Shown: positions 1 through 13,089, counted from the first letter of the stretch. The stretch: 64,000 nt of DNA from Isoetes taiwanensis (GCA_021234155.1 JAJEKV010000002.1:30551098-30615097); one strand, 5' to 3'. The notes: generated by a model not told the origin, from the sequence alone. Made by a program: numbers and translations.

Positions 1-740
1 TGTGAACAGATAACAGATAAAGGCAAACACGGCTATGGATCGGAGAAAAGGTAGAAATAGAAAGTATATACTAAGCCGATAAAAGCGAAAAACCAAACGC
101 TCGCAAAGGATTACGGAGCGCGGAAATGATAAAAGTTTTGGGAATGGGGCCGAACCACCCGGCAACATAATCATGCCTTGGATGTGAATGTCTCTCATAG
201 CACAAAGTGTCGCAGCTATATCATGTACCCGAATATGGATGGGAGGATATTGAACTGTGACCGTATACTTTTACAATCAATGATGTGAAGGCCCGGACTC
301 AAAATTATCAAATGGGAAAAGCACGGATGCATGTAATATAATTGGCGAGAAAATGGTAAAGAGTGGTGATGAGTTCTTTGATAAATTAGTAACTCTTGTT
401 TAATCACGGTCTTAAGAGATGGTTTCCCTTGAAATGGCAGGTGGGGTTGTCACCTCTTCATAAATCATTGTGTCCATGATCGGGTAATTATCGCATGATT
501 ATGATCGTGACATATAATAAAACTATTTGCTAGCATTTTGGAGTCTAAAATTAGCACTTGAGGTACGGCTAAAAATGTCGGACCAGTTGGACAAGCTGGT
601 TTAGACCCAAAAAGTCTACCACGATCATCTTGTTACACTTTCGGGCTATGATGGATTACATTGTTGAAAGAAAAGCCACTATATGCCACTTTGTGGATTT
701 TGCTTCAAAGCTTTTCGATCACGATTAAATAGGAAAAAAG
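1..740. other. No recognisable gene
   Basis: I see no convincing coding region, RNA gene or structured repeat. The stretch is probably the worn upstream part of the LINE that becomes recognisable near 750, but nothing in it can be aligned by eye. Confidence 0.4.
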
Positions 741-749
741 AAATCTATG

Positions 750-2000
750 GCATTAATATGATTGGATCTAGATATGCCCTATGCAATGTCGAAAAGATTA
801 TTGGGTAGACTTTATGAAAGAATCTTGGTTCAATTATCTTCTCCATTTGTAGAAGTATGTGATGCAGTATGTATCACCGTAACATTGGGGATCAGCGGGG
901 ATGTTCCATATCCACCTACTTTGTTTGGTTATTTGTCGATGTAGTGGAGAGTTGGATGCGGCTGAGGGGAAGGAGATGGTACAACAGTGGATATGTCATC
1001 ATGTTTGTTCGTATCTTTGATGATGTAGTCCTCCTTGCTAGAACACATAAAATTATCTTGGGGACACTTAGATCTGGCAAAATTTTGTGATGCCAAAGGC
1101 ATGCATGTTAATTTAAGATAAAATAAGGCTGTTGTTTTGAACAAATAAAATTCGATCATGTACATTTTATTTATTATAAAGGGAACCGTTGAGATTCTGA
1201 AGAGTATTATAAGTATCGGGCTTGCTTGTTGGTAGATTACGACATGGAACCAAGCGATTGGAACACATGGTTAATGCGGTTTGAAGCTTTATATGCTATT
1301 TGGAATTTTGATATGAAAATCCATGTTATACAAGGTCCTTGTGCAAACAATTGTGCTATATGGATGTGAGGGTATGGGGCCGGATTGGCTAATGACACAT
1401 GGAAAAGGGTAGAAAAAGATTCAAAAAGAAATTTTTTCCATACTGAACCGGGTGCCCTAAGATACAAACGCCATATGACATGATGCTGTTGAAGTGTGGT
1501 ATGCTCCATTGGAGATAAAGGCACTATCTCTGAACTTCTTAGATATTTGTGTAAGATTTTTGTATGATATGCACGGAAAACGGCTTACCAGGTTAGCATC
1601 ATAAAATCAATTGAAGGGATGGTTTGCCGCGGATATTGCCTTAGGAGAAAGTGGGGAATGGATATAAATGGGTGGAAGGTCATAGAACACCTCCAAGAGT
1701 GAGCGCATGGACATTACTAGAAAACATGGCATATTCCCTGAGCAAGAAGGATATTATAGAAGCGGTTTTCAATCTGGCGAGCTGCGAGAGGCACAATACA
1801 TAGAGAGGCCATGTCAGGTTAAACATAGACATGCTATATATGAGGAGGCTAAGCTCACATCGCCTTGGGGTTGAGATTGGGAGATGGGCGGTATACCCCC
1901 ATGAACTCCAGCATTGTAGACTCTGCAATGTGGGGGCGGTGGAGGATGTGCTGTTACGTTGTCATGCATACGATGACATTAGGGACAGATATAATATTGT
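750..2000 (+). pseudogene. Decayed non-LTR retrotransposon (LINE) RT and C-terminus
   Basis: Pieces of a LINE reverse transcriptase lie in order on the plus strand but in different frames. Near 880-945 a frame reads DQRGCSISTYFVWLFVDVVE, a worn version of the family block (R)QGCPLSPTLFGLFID. Near 1010-1045 FDDVVLLA corresponds to the catalytic YADDVVLLA box with the tyrosine-alanine pair altered. At 1831-1985 a frame reads SSHRLGVEIGRWAVYPHELQ followed by a CxxC and a late H/C pair, which fits the zinc-knuckle-like tail seen after the RT in this LINE clade. Numerous stops and frame changes show it is dead. The two other decayed LINEs of the window (5.1-6.5 kb and 43.3-44.3 kb) carry blocks of the same general type. 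Confidence 0.7.
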
Positions 2001-2074
2001 TGCTGGATTACTTGCAGTTTTTTTTCTCACCCGGTCTTGCATAGGAGCATACATTGTTGATATGTTGGAGCATA

Positions 2075-2710
2075 GGGGCCATTTTTTTTTTTGCAACACA
2101 AACCATTAACATCCAATATATAAAAATTAAATCCCCCAACACATAACAACCAACACATAACAACCATTGACATTAACAACCAACACATAACTATCATTGA
2201 CATTAATTAACACAACCAAATCCAACACATTAAAAATTAAAATCCCCTTAAACCCCCCTTTGGTTTGTGCATATTCACACGAGGGTGACTCGAGACAACG
2301 AGGAGTTGGATGGATGGGCATATTCACACTTATTCCTTGAATCTACAATCGCGTAAAGTTCCTCATTTGTGGGGGTATGCAAAACAAAATTTGCTATCTT
2401 TGTATATAACAAGATTAGCAAAATACTATAAGATTTCAATGAATACTATATGGTTGTTGATTTTGTGCATTCAAAATACAATTATGGGGCTCTCAAACGC
2501 CCTCGCCACTGGCGTGTGAGATATGCACCCAAACCAAAGGGGTTTTGGGGATTTTAATTTGAAATGTGTTGGACCCAATGGTTGTGTTGGTTCCGTGTCA
2601 ATGGTAGTTATGTATTCTGGTTGTTAATGTTAATTTGTTGGGTGTGTTGGGGATTTAATTTTATATGTTGGATGTTAATGGTTTGTGTTGCAAAAATTTT
2701 TTTTGGCTCC
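2075..2710. mobile_element. Long inverted-repeat (foldback) DNA element
   Basis: The first ~200 bases (from about 2085 to 2290) reappear inverted at about 2505-2705. Both arms contain GCAACACAAACCATTAACAT, a run of AACACATAACAACCA-type units, and end inward at a shared TTTGGTTTG(G)TGCATAT block. The outer ends are related (GGGGCCA and, inverted, GGAGCCA), each followed by an A/T homopolymer. I could not find a convincing target-site duplication. The centre (2300-2500) has no transposase. A non-autonomous MULE-like or foldback element is the likeliest class. Confidence 0.65.
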
Positions 2711-3320
2711 TTGGGGCCTTAGGAGCCCCTCCTCGGTGTGACAAAAATTTAGGAATTCAAAACCAAAAAAAACTAGAATTCATTTGAGGGCTTTCATCAC
2801 CGTAGTTTTTTGAATTTCATCATGATAAAACAAATAGAACATAAGTAAAAAGTTACCATAAAGATAGAGCCGGATTGATCCCATTATTTCGAAAGTCATA
2901 AAAGTTTGCAACACCCATACACAAACATTTTTCAACTGAATTTAACAGTGACCTTTGGCCTCCATAGATTCTTGTGGTGAGAAACCAAAGTGGGAAACTT
3001 TTCGCTTGTTAGCACAAGGATCTAGAAGCCTTGGAATTTGCTTAATAAGTGCCTCAAAATATAAAAATGCATGGTAATTTTTGCAACCTTCATTGAATGA
3101 GCCATAAAACAATATCCAATAGCACAATCATGTATTAATCGGCTGGTAGGATGTGAAAACCAAAACCCGGCCGAAAAATTGCTGTTTTAGCATAGATAAC
3201 TTAACGGACATATCCATATCATACACTATCAAAAAGATCTCGAGAGAGAGTTTCTAATGCAATAAAAATCATCTCAAAACGAGCTCGATCAAAAGTTATG
3301 ATAAAATGTATGTGTTGCCC
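2711..3320. other. No recognisable gene
   Basis: AT-rich sequence without a supported gene, RNA or repeat structure. Confidence 0.4.
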
Positions 3321-3326
3321 GGCGAG

Positions 3327-3478
3327 AATGTGAGCCATTGGTTGTTGACCATTATGCACCTACACGCACAAAAAAAAGAGGGCTTTTTTGTGAGCCATTG
3401 GTTGTTGGACCATTATGCACCACACACGCACAAAAAGGGCTTTTGTTGTGAGCCATTGTTCATTGACCATTTGGAAAA
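3327..3478. repeat. Three-copy tandem repeat, period about 60 bp
   Basis: The unit GTGAGCCATTGGTTGTTG followed by ACCATTATGCACC and a CACGCACAAAAA tract occurs at about 3331, 3390 and 3449. The third copy is truncated. The short frame across it is a by-product of the repeat, not a gene. Confidence 0.8.
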
Positions 3479-3787
3479 AACTAAAATCAAATGATAGCCG
3501 GAAAATGGTGCACTCTAGATATGCGCGACAGTACATCCATTTGAATACATCCCACGAAATTATAGGAAAACCTTAGTGAAAAGCGTGCAAAAAACACAAA
3601 GAAAAACCCCGCTATTATGCTACATATTGGATGTTGGAGATTTGGAGATAGAGGAGCCTAGTGTTCTCTTATCCGAAGAGGCACTAGATGATATATTCTA
3701 TAATCATGAGATTATGTAGTTCTTTGATCGTCTCATAGACACAGGGGTCGTAAGCGAAAACAATAAAATTTCATTTCATTTTCATCT

Positions 3788-3817
3788 CTCTCTCTCTCTC
3801 TCTCTCACTCTCACCAT

Positions 3818-3877
<60 letters not shown>

Positions 3878-3888
3878 CTTCTTCTTCT

Positions 3889-3934
<46 letters not shown>

Positions 3935-3955
3935 ACACGCACACACACACACGAG
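3788..3955. repeat. Compound microsatellite (CT)n-(CA)n-(TTC)n-(CT)n-(CA)n
   Basis: Successive runs of CT, then about 29 CA units, CTT, CT again and CA again. The His-Thr frame through it is low complexity. Confidence 0.97.
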
Positions 3956-4116
3956 AGAGACACATAGAGAGGTTGAAGAGGCTCATGTGTACTTTGAATT
4001 CTGAGACGTGTTACGATCCAGATGGGTCCTTTGTACTTAAACTATATCCGGATCCACGAGGGATCTTTGTATTGTAATTTTTCCTATCTAGTCAATACAA
4101 TAATCTTCTTAATTCC

Positions 4117-4141
4117 AAAAAAAAAAAAAAAAAAAAAAAAA
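4117..4141 (+). other. Poly(A) tract, possible retroelement tail
   Basis: A 25-base A run follows a sequence with TTGTATTGTAATTTTTCC and CAATACAATAATCTTCTTAA, which looks like the 3' end of a polyadenylated transcript inserted on the plus strand. No coding part or target duplication was identified. Confidence 0.35.
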
Positions 4142-4355
4142 GAAATAAAAAATCCTTTCTCCCAACAAGCTCTTTTATAGGGCACCAAACCCTTACCCTC
4201 TAAAGGGCTCAAATGAAAGCTCTCTACCTTTGTTGTAGATAATGAATGTGTTTCCTTGCGAACTTGGTATCCTTTTTTTTTTTTTTTAGCGCATTGCATT
4301 GTCAAATGCCGACGTTAATCAGTGAGTCCAACCACATGGCCAAATACGCGACAAA

Positions 4356-4535
4356 TTTCTTGTATATGTATATATAAAAGTTATCCCTTTAGTATGTCAT
4401 ATATCAAACCCTAGATTGAATGGGCGATATTGGCTATCCGATCTTCTTGTGTATATATAAAGTTATCCCTTAAATATGCCATGTATCAAACCCTAGATTG
4501 GATGGGCTAGATTGGTTATCCGATTGGGGCGTTAT
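4356..4535. repeat. Two-copy tandem duplication, about 90 bp unit
   Basis: Both copies share TGTATATATAAA(A)GTTATCCC, ATCAAACCCTAGATTG and GGTTATCCGAT-like blocks; starts near 4356 and 4449. Each contains AAACCCTA, a telo-box-like octamer, probably incidental. Confidence 0.75.
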
Positions 4536-5099
4536 GATTGGTCGAGCATAGGCCAAAAATCATGGAATAAACTTCGAGGGATAAATGTAAAGAGTAAAAT
4601 GAAAAAATAGAAATAGAATAGTTTTTATAGTCCTTTGAGACCAATCGGCCTATAGGACCCGGGAAGCGCAACAAACTTATTACCGTCGGGTTAAAAAACC
4701 CATAGAAGGGTTTGAGGGGGAAACCGTAGCTGATAATAAGAATGCTTTATCAAACCGCTACAAGTATACATCATCATGAAATAAATGTGTATGTACATGT
4801 CAAGTGCATGCAGGGACATAGGCGATCTAGCATGTCCATGACCTCCTAAAGGTATGATCCTAGCATCCGTCATCGGATCTCGGTGCTCCATGTCACATGT
4901 AGCGGCTGGCGGTGTCGGTCGAACTTCCAAAGATAAGCGTCCGGTTGATCATATCTTTAGGCAACTTTGAAGGGTATGAGATTCATCCTCAATGACTCCC
5001 ATTTGGCAAACGTTGACCGAGCCTGCCCCGACGGGCTCACCAAATCCATCCGCCTGTCTCAATTCGAAGATGATGTGCCCCTCAATGCGAATGGAAATA

Positions 5100-6500
5100 A
5101 TGAGTCTCAAGATCTTTTCATGGGCAAGTGGGTGCGCAAAGATTGTGGGCCTCGTTCAATGTAGGATTTATGTGGCACTGGTAGTGTCTTGTCTTGACGG
5201 ACGTTCAAAAGCTGGCATCCCAAAGCTTGCCTATGAAGCAAAGCGTCAAGATATTGCCTCAAACTATGGCGATCGCCTCTGTTTGCACATGTATGCACCC
5301 TCTCCGCGACATTCCATCTAGCCATCCATTGAGCTCTCTTTTTCCCTCCAAAGGGCCTTGAGGCGTGGCCCCATTGCCATGATATATAAGCTAGTTTTTG
5401 GAGACGAGCATCGTCCATGTTGACCACCTTTCCCTCGAAAATAGACAATGTGGCGACAAGGGCCGCCCTCAAGAGGCAAGAATCACCGTTTCTGCGGGAG
5501 AATTTGATATGGGACCGTGGACTTCACCCTAGTGCTCATTACAAGAAGGCTTTACGCACACCTGCTCCAAGTCATTCCAAGTAGCGAGGATACCACTGGG
5601 CCCCATACTTCAACCGGTATAAAAGGACAGTCCACTAAGACTTTGAACGGAGTGTGACCGATGGGTCCAATCATACAACTCCATCTCTATGACTATTGTT
5701 TTTGCATTGCATATAGTGCTTTCCAAACAACAAAAATTTCGTAGTCGTATGGATGTGTCCCAGGTGCATAGTAGAGCGGAAACTCCACTCCCAAATATTT
5801 GTATGTGGATGCTACTTCCACATTCTCGCCCACCGAATCGGAAGGAGGGGATCCTCGACCGTCGTGAAGATGATATGAAACCACCTTAGTCTTGGCCAAG
5901 TTGGCAGCATGATCCCGGTCGCTCGGCAAAATGTGTCGGGGCATCGAGATGTCGTGCATGTCCGGCTGGTGTGTAAGCTAGAGGTCCACATCATTAGCAT
6001 ATATTAGCGCTGATGATCCGGTAGAAGGTGAGCCCCGGGCTAAGCCCCATTATCGCCACAAGCCGACCCACTCCAATTGATCAATGTAAAGCCCAAACAA
6101 TGTTGGGGGAGAGAGGGCATCCCCGGGCGAACCCTCGATACTACTATCAAATGGTTGGCTTGTTAGAACGCAACCGACCGAGCATCTTTCATAAAAAGTC
6201 TGCATTAATCAAATCTGAATTCATCGAACCCCAACATTTGAAATCTTGCCCATAGTTTTCAGGGCACAATGTCAAATGCCTTTGCAAAATCCACGAAGCA
6301 ACAATATAGATCCCGGTTCTAGCGGTTGCCTTCAACCCGAGAGTCGCAATGTGAAGATGTGGTCAATGGTTGAGTGTCGAGTCTTCAATCCCGCCTGGGT
6401 GAGGGCTCAGATCTCTCTTGCCTCGCCCGGCCCGAATCAGCTGTTGCTTCCGAGAATTCCGGCAAGCAATTTGCAAACACCGGCCCTGACCATGATTGTT
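5100..6500 (-). pseudogene. Decayed LINE reverse transcriptase, minus strand
   Basis: Read on the minus strand, blocks of a LINE RT occur in the expected order with frame changes between them: CFVDFAKAFDIVP near 6305-6255 (motif A region), a GCPLSPTLFGLYIDQLE-like block around 6130-6060 broken by a frameshift, and NLAKTKVVSYH followed by VEVASTYKYLGVEF and WKALYAMQKQ at 5959-5693, which are the usual blocks after the catalytic box in this LINE clade. The tail to about 5100 is a further open frame (121 codons, 5472-5107) without a recognised domain. It is dead: stops, shifts and a missing clear YADD box. It lies opposite in orientation to the LINE remains at 0.75-2.0 kb. Confidence 0.75.
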
Positions 6501-7519
6501 TAAATTGGTCATCGGGCGAGGGGTCACCGCCTTGCTTATAGATGGGAACAACTCGCTATTGGTCCCTTTGCATTGGGAAGCTCTTCCTCGGTAATGCCTT
6601 GTTGAACAAGACCGGTCGGGTAGTATTAGAAAGGAAAAACGTAAAAAGGAAAAAAAAAAAAAAAAAAAAAAAAATATAAAAGGGGAAAAAGGGAAATGCA
6701 AATAAGGAAAATAAGGTGCTAACGCGATGGGTCGCCTTAAATTTGTAAAATGGAGAATGGTCCAATCGAATACTTCCAATCGGCCGGTGGATTGGATAGA
6801 ACGTAGTATGGAATTAGATTTTGTCAAAATTCACAAGTCTCAATGCAATTTGCGTGGTAGGTTATGCACCGCAGCATCCGCTCTTTAAATGTGAAAACAT
6901 CAAAGACTACATTGCGGCCTGATCGATAATGAAAGTCTAAGGCTTTTTGTCTCTTTTAACATATTTTTTTTTGCCCGAGGGGCTCCCCTAAAAAACAAGA
7001 AGTCGCATTTTCAAGCTTTGACTATGGCTTATACCTCTATCGAGGAAAAAGAGCTTCCTTCGACGGTTTGCTTATACCTAATGCCACGTTGATGGCTTTG
7101 CAAGCAAGAAGGGCCATAGCCGAAGCTCCCTTAAAAACGACATTGGCAAAACTCCATCACCATAGGCAAAAAAAGCGGAGGACGAGATGAACCCTCGATT
7201 GAATCCCAAATGACCTTAACGCTAATCAACGGCAAACCAAAGGCAACCCAATAGCGCCGACTAACACAGTGCACAAATTCTCCATTGTCCAAAAGCCCTC
7301 TCAAACGATCTCGGCCATCGAAACAAAATGAAAGGTTTGCCCTCCCAACAATGGGGCCAAATGTGCACAAACCTCTTAACTGGTGGCTAGTGATTTTAGC
7401 ATTTTATAATCCTAAAGGGTGAAATGTATGAAGAGCCAACATATTTCAATATGAAGTAGCAACACCATAACTTTCCATCTAATAAGAACACAATAAGAAA
7501 AAGTTTTGGAGCCGCATCC
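6501..7519. other. Intergenic; A-homopolymer at 6650-6674
   Basis: Contains a run of about 25 A bases and otherwise no supported gene. The last few hundred bases would hold the promoter of the SWIP-like gene starting near 7520; no TATA box can be chosen with confidence. Confidence 0.4.
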
Positions 7520-9012
7520 ATGGACGACCATGGCCTCGCTGCAGTGGAGGAGCAACATGAAAGACTCCCGTCGCTTCGTGGACGAATGGCGTGGACATGC
7601 TTGGGAACGCATAGTTAAATTTGACTCTGGACATAATGGATCTTCTTTCAGTGCAGAAGATGGTTCTGATTTTCCCGTTTCCCTGCATATGGAGCCCCCA
7701 AGAGCAGGCATCCGTGATTGATCTTATTGGCACTGATAATAATGCGCTCAGTAAGGTGTTGATGGTGCTCGCGTTTGATTGTTTGGAACTATGGAAGCTC
7801 AGGAAACATGTAAGTTGTACTTTATTTATGCGTCTTTCCATATAATAACGAGCTTGCATATGGTTAGTTCTTACATCCTCAGCCAGTTTTGCAAGCAATT
7901 TACAATTACGGAGTCAACTCCCTTCAAATTGCAAGCGCAGTAAACAAGCTGCACATTGTAAATTTTATGTCCCTTTAGGGGATAAGTTGGTAAACTGAAC
8001 TTCTGTTAATGCTCTTCCATACTTTGCTCATTCAAAAACTTGATTGGTATTGTATATATACGATCATGTAATTTTCTGATGTAGCAATCTTTGGCATCTA
8101 TATTCCAGGCCATGAAAATGATCTATCCATATTTGATTTCATTCGGGCTCCATGCAAGCTCTGTCGAGGTTCCGTCTCGAAGGAGAGCTGCAAAAGGATT
8201 TTGGCAAAGCTCTTAGTTTCTTCTGTAGTTTGTTGCCATTCCTCTCAAGGCTAAGGGGACTTCTGAGCAATTTGGTACAGCAACTGGAAGCATTGACTAG
8301 AGAAGACACAAATAGCAAACCACTGTTTTTATCCTTGTCAAGTGTTCAATTTAATACAGCCATCCGTGCTTTAGCTCAGGGGTTCTCTATTCTGATCATA
8401 ATTGATGAAATTGTGGCTCAAAATGTGGCCATTGGACATTCTTTATCCTTATTTATCAGGTACATTATTGGGTTGATTCTTCTTGTTTTTGTGTTTTTGT
8501 TTCATAAACACGTCTTCATGGTTAAAAATGTGACTATACCACTGGAATAATCTGCATGTGGTTACCATTAAGATGAAAAAGGAACAGTGGTCATCAATTT
8601 TATAAAAAAGCTACTAAGATATCATTCTATAGACAAAGAGGAAAGGAAAAGGCTACTAACATCTGCTAAAGACCTGTGGGGTCTATGAGGCCAGAAATAT
8701 GGCATTTTGAACCTTCAAGGACATTTGCCTCCTAGTCATTTAATGTAATTGCAAGTGAAAATCTATTTAAAGAATATTCAACTTTATGACTACCCCATTT
8801 GCATTGTGGTCACTCCAGGCTAGTTTCCTTTCTACGTACCTCTAAAATTGCTCAACTGAACAGAAGTTATGTGATAATGTTTGGTCCCTCAGGATGTTGC
8901 AGTCTGTAAGAAATGAGCCATCAAAGTTTGGTATGGAGACCATGTGTAGATTAGATTCACTTGATGAAGCTGTCACAAGGGTTGACAATTATTGATAGAG
9001 GGAATGTTCCAG
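7520..9012 (+). other. SWIP-like exons 1-3 (N-terminal part)
   Basis: Exon 1 runs from ATG 7520 to 7809 (donor GTAAGT). It starts MDDHGLAAVEEQHERL, changes frame at a CCC run (7565-7568) into RRFVDEWRGHAWERI, then changes frame again at a CCCCC run (near 7692) into EQASVIDLIGTDNNALSKV. Both changes are explained by one extra C. Exon 2 (8109-8459, acceptor TTCCAG) starts AMKMIYPYLISFGLHASSVE, shifts near 8178, then reads LEGELQKDFGKALSFF and later QGFSILIIIDEIVAQNV. Exon 3 (8893-9012) joins to give MLQSVRNEPSKFGMETM and, after a missing base near 8985, QLLIEGMFQ. Splice phases agree across the two introns. Confidence 0.75.
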
Positions 9013-10571
9013 GTCCGTCTTGACTGATCAAACCAAGTTTCTGTATTTATCTGTAAAGATGTAATGCTTTAGGCAATTAAAAGATCAACGCATACGTGTT
9101 CTGACTTGTTAGATTTTGACAGTACAATGAGTTAATTTGCTTGTTGGAAGCTTGAAATCATAAAAGTATCAAGTTAATGTTATTTGTATTATGAAACACT
9201 TGAAAGGATGGGAAGCTTATCAATTGTTCCCATTAGCAGCGATGCTTGCAGGAGGACTTTTGTGCCCATCCAGACATGGGATGCATTAAGACAAACCTAA
9301 AAGTTTATGGATGGATGCTTATCATGCTTAACCAACATGGTAATGAATATACTTCCTTCTTTAGGTGAGTGTATTTCCTTACTAATACATCTCAACTGAT
9401 TCTTTATGCCTCACAGACAAAGGTTAACATATTTGTCTTCAAGGCCCAGATTCAGTTAAAGAACATCCCAATGACAGGGAAACCCTTGCTGGACTTCTTG
9501 GTCTATATGTGTTCTGCTCTTGGATCAGGTATGTGTTTATGGTATCTTTTTAGCTCTTAGATTGGTCAAAACACGTAGTTAGAATGGAATTTGAGTACAT
9601 AAATCTGGCATTCTCTACATGCAGATGAAACACGAGATTAATGTAGGGGGGCCTTAGGAATCATTGTATGCATCCTTAGATATAGTATATTTGTACCTAA
9701 GGTTGTTCAGAACAGGTATTTAGAATGGAATTGAGTTCATAAAATTGACATTCTCTAGATGTGGGTGTGAAACACGACACTAATGTGGAGGCCTTAGAAA
9801 AAGCTCCCCTTTCTGTACAGATGAACTGCTTTGAATAGCATGCAATGTTTTTCTTGAAGTTCAATGTTTTATTGACTTTCCTGATTTGGGAGGTCACCTC
9901 TTTCTTCTGTGAATCAGAATCATAACTTAGAGTACACCATTGCATGATACCATTGCGGAGGCTCAGAAAAGAGGATATGCAAGGTTAGCTTGAAAATCGC
10001 TATGGAGCCCTGTGCTACACTTGTTTGCAAATGTTGATTGGTTTCCTTCAATTTCTTATTGGCTCATTTACCACCATGGGTTTCATCATTACCCATTTAC
10101 AAGGAAGCCGAAAGGAATTCAATGCAATTAACCACGCCTACTTGGAGAACCTTGGCGGTTTTTTGGCCAGGTTTCTTTAGTTATTTGTGTTGACACGTTT
10201 TCTTTAGTTGTTTGTGTTGACACATAAGCCTTTGGATGGTTATAATCTCTAAGAATGTTCTTCCATTTTTTGCATGCAGAGATGTCCCAATTTTGCAGTG
10301 CACATTATCTAATTGGTTTGTGTCTTTTGCGTGCCGCATGATCTCCCTCTGTAAGATCTTATGACAACATGTTGTTCCATAGATAAGGGCTTTCTCAATA
10401 ATAAAGCTTGAAATATGTAGGTTCAGGATATGCCAGTTGAACATATATTGGACATGCAGCTGAAAAGGCTTACAAAAGTAACTTTCTTTGCACTTTACAA
10501 TTAATCTCTGCTAGTATATAGATTCTATGTAAGTTAAGTCACGAGATTCAAGAAAAAGCATTTCCTTATGT

Positions 10572-10643
10572 GTATAAGAGCATACTACCATAAACCTTCT
10601 TTGATCTAGTATAAGAGCATGCTACCATAAACCTTCTTTGATC
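10572..10643. repeat. Two-copy tandem duplication, 38 bp
   Basis: TATAAGAGCAT(A/G)CTACC followed by ATAAACCTTCTTTGATC occurs twice back to back. Confidence 0.85.
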
Positions 10644-10962
10644 CCTATTAAGTAGCATATATCAGTAAAAGTTTACTTGAAACAACATTTCAAGACCCCA
10701 AAGACTTAACCCGTGACTCTGTTACATTTGCTGGCGGGTGTTCATGTTTTGTGTGTGATTGCATGCTGCATACGCATATTGTAGCTATAGCCAGAAATAA
10801 TATAGTAAATTGGTTTTTTTTTTGTCCAACTATTTGAGACGAATTTTACTGTAGAGGTTGTCAAAGATAAAAAATAAAGGATTACTAATCATTTTTTATC
10901 CTGTTGAATTAATCTCTTTTCCGCATTATTTTATTTCTTTGATCCTGGTTATATTCATATAT

Positions 10963-11146
10963 AGATTCATAGTAATTTTTGGCAGCAGCCAATTTGATCA
11001 ACACAAGACAACATAAAAGACAGTTCAATATAGATGTAACACAACTTTCAGATTAAAAGATTCATAGTAATTTTCGGCAGCAGCCAATTTGATCAACACA
11101 AGACAACATAAAGACAGTTCAATATAGATGTAACACAACTTGCAGA
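10963..11146. repeat. Two-copy tandem duplication, about 95 bp
   Basis: The block from AGATTCATAGTAATTTT through GGCAGCAGCCAATTTGATC to AGATGTAACACAACTT is repeated with three or four differences. Confidence 0.9.
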
Positions 11147-13089
11147 TTTTCTTTTTTTAATTTTACAATGCTTTTGGGAGTTAATATTGCTAACTGTTCC
11201 TTTTTAGATGTTTGGGAGGCTAGTTATATTATATTAGGCAATAAGAATTTGTATAATAACGAGCATAAATTCATAATTATGGTTTCTTGTAGGGAATTTA
11301 CCTAGCGCACAGGCTTCATCATATTCTCAATGCTACGTTGGATCTCCACATGCTTCTTGAGGTTAGCTTTGTTGGTTCAGATGTCTGATCTTGTTGAATT
11401 CAAGCATGGCCTAAACTGGAACTTTATTTCCTGTGCATGATTTTACTTTAGACTAAAGCGTAGTTATTTTAATTATAAAGATGGTATCTAGTCATGCCTG
11501 TTCACTATTGAGAGAGACTAAGACAAGCATTGCCAAACAAAAAATGCTAGGTGGGGATGTTGCAATGGGGCTGGGGCATCTGAATTTAAGTAAGGATGAG
11601 GTATATTATTGTGTTCATGCATACAAGCATTGCGTTGAGTATTCTCTGCATTTGCAGCAGTCGCCAGAAGACCAACATATGTGGAAACTAAAGAACAACT
11701 GAATGGGTCATTTGTACAGGTACCAATTCGAAAGGACCAGATAAATCACTTTAAGGCATGCTGCTGAACTCTTAAAGGTGGCATGATTTTTACAGTAATG
11801 TTCGATTATTGTCAATATGGGTTAGCAATAGATGAGAAGACATATTGTAGTTCATCTTTAGTGAGAATGTTTGGTGTCTCACATGCTAGGCTGTTAAACG
11901 GATTTATTGCAAGAAAAGCTCTGAGACTGTTCAAAAGCGTGAAGCCATATAATACAATACATGAAGCTCAAATTCAACAACATTTGTCATCTTTGGCGGT
12001 GAGTCTATCTCTTGATATATTTTTGATTTTGATAACTTTATTGCTTCCTAAGAGTATGGGTATTTGTAGGCTCAGTTGCATGCTGATCTTGCGCACAAAC
12101 AAAAAGCAGCAGCATGAGTCTCTTTAGCCTAACTTTTGACACGTAGTATGAAACCTTTGAAGATATGGTTTAGGGCTTTTGTACTCATCAATTTGTATAA
12201 CATGCTGTCTGTTTCAGGAGGGGAGGCACATGGAAATGAAACTTATGGATACATTAACAGCAGTAGGCACTCCAGACCCTTGCTTTTAAAATTGCTACTT
12301 GCAACCTTTGAAAGTCACTTTTCCTCTGGATTGTTTTGGGAGCATTTCAATGATTTGTTAAAGTCACATTGCTACATGCAAAGCAAGTAATGTACTTGTC
12401 CTCTAAAGTAATAAGGAAATTCTGGGCAGAAGAGATGTTATATGGAAGAGATATTTGGGAGGACCATTTTTGAGCATAAAAATTGCTCCTCATGTGAAAG
12501 CACTACTGAAGGCGATGCTTCACTAATGATAGAAGGAAAATACTTTCTAGCCAACTTCCAGGATGCTGGGGGAATGGACCTTCGACTCACGGAAGGAACA
12601 CAAACAGAGAGACTTCAAATACATTTTTGGCAAAGATGATTATAAGCAAACATTACCCCCATCCATTCATTCTAGCCGAATTTTTGCATTGCCTTTGCAA
12701 TTAGATACAACATTCCAGGTGATAACTCTTTTACATTATACATAGACAGCATGCTGGGACATCATAGAATGGTTAAGAAAGTCTTCCTCTAGCCCCCATT
12801 ATATATATATTTTCAAAGCTCTTATACTCCTTTCCGTCCCCCACCTGTCTACGTGGCCTTGAACCAGCCAACTTTGGCTCTGCTGGAGACACATAATGCA
12901 TAGCACGAGAAAAAAACAGCACAATGTGAAAGAGAACAAAAGAGGGACAAAATAGGCTTCACTATAACTTGAGTCACTCTATAGAATGATTGAAAGTGAA
13001 CTCTTTCTTTTCTGTATTGTTGCATTTGCTATCTCCTCCCATCCACCATGGTTCTCAGCCATGGCATTGAATGAAAGAACCTTGAAGTG

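Larger units (their letters stand above)
9252..12001 (+). other. SWIP-like middle exons, partly resolved
   Basis: Segments that fit the family: NLKVYGWMLIMLNQHGNEY (9252-9364, before GTGAGT), LFANVDWFPS (about 10020-10060), IYLAHRLHHILNATLDLHML (about 11294-11360, before a GTTAGC donor) and a piece ending NTIHEAQIQQHLSSLA at 11999 with a GTGAGT donor. A spliced-looking piece at 9419-9529 (donor GTATGT) could not be aligned. Weak individually, persuasive by order. Confidence 0.5.

Noticed and set aside
3816-4004. His/Thr-rich frame
   Set aside because: It is the translation of a CA/CT microsatellite.
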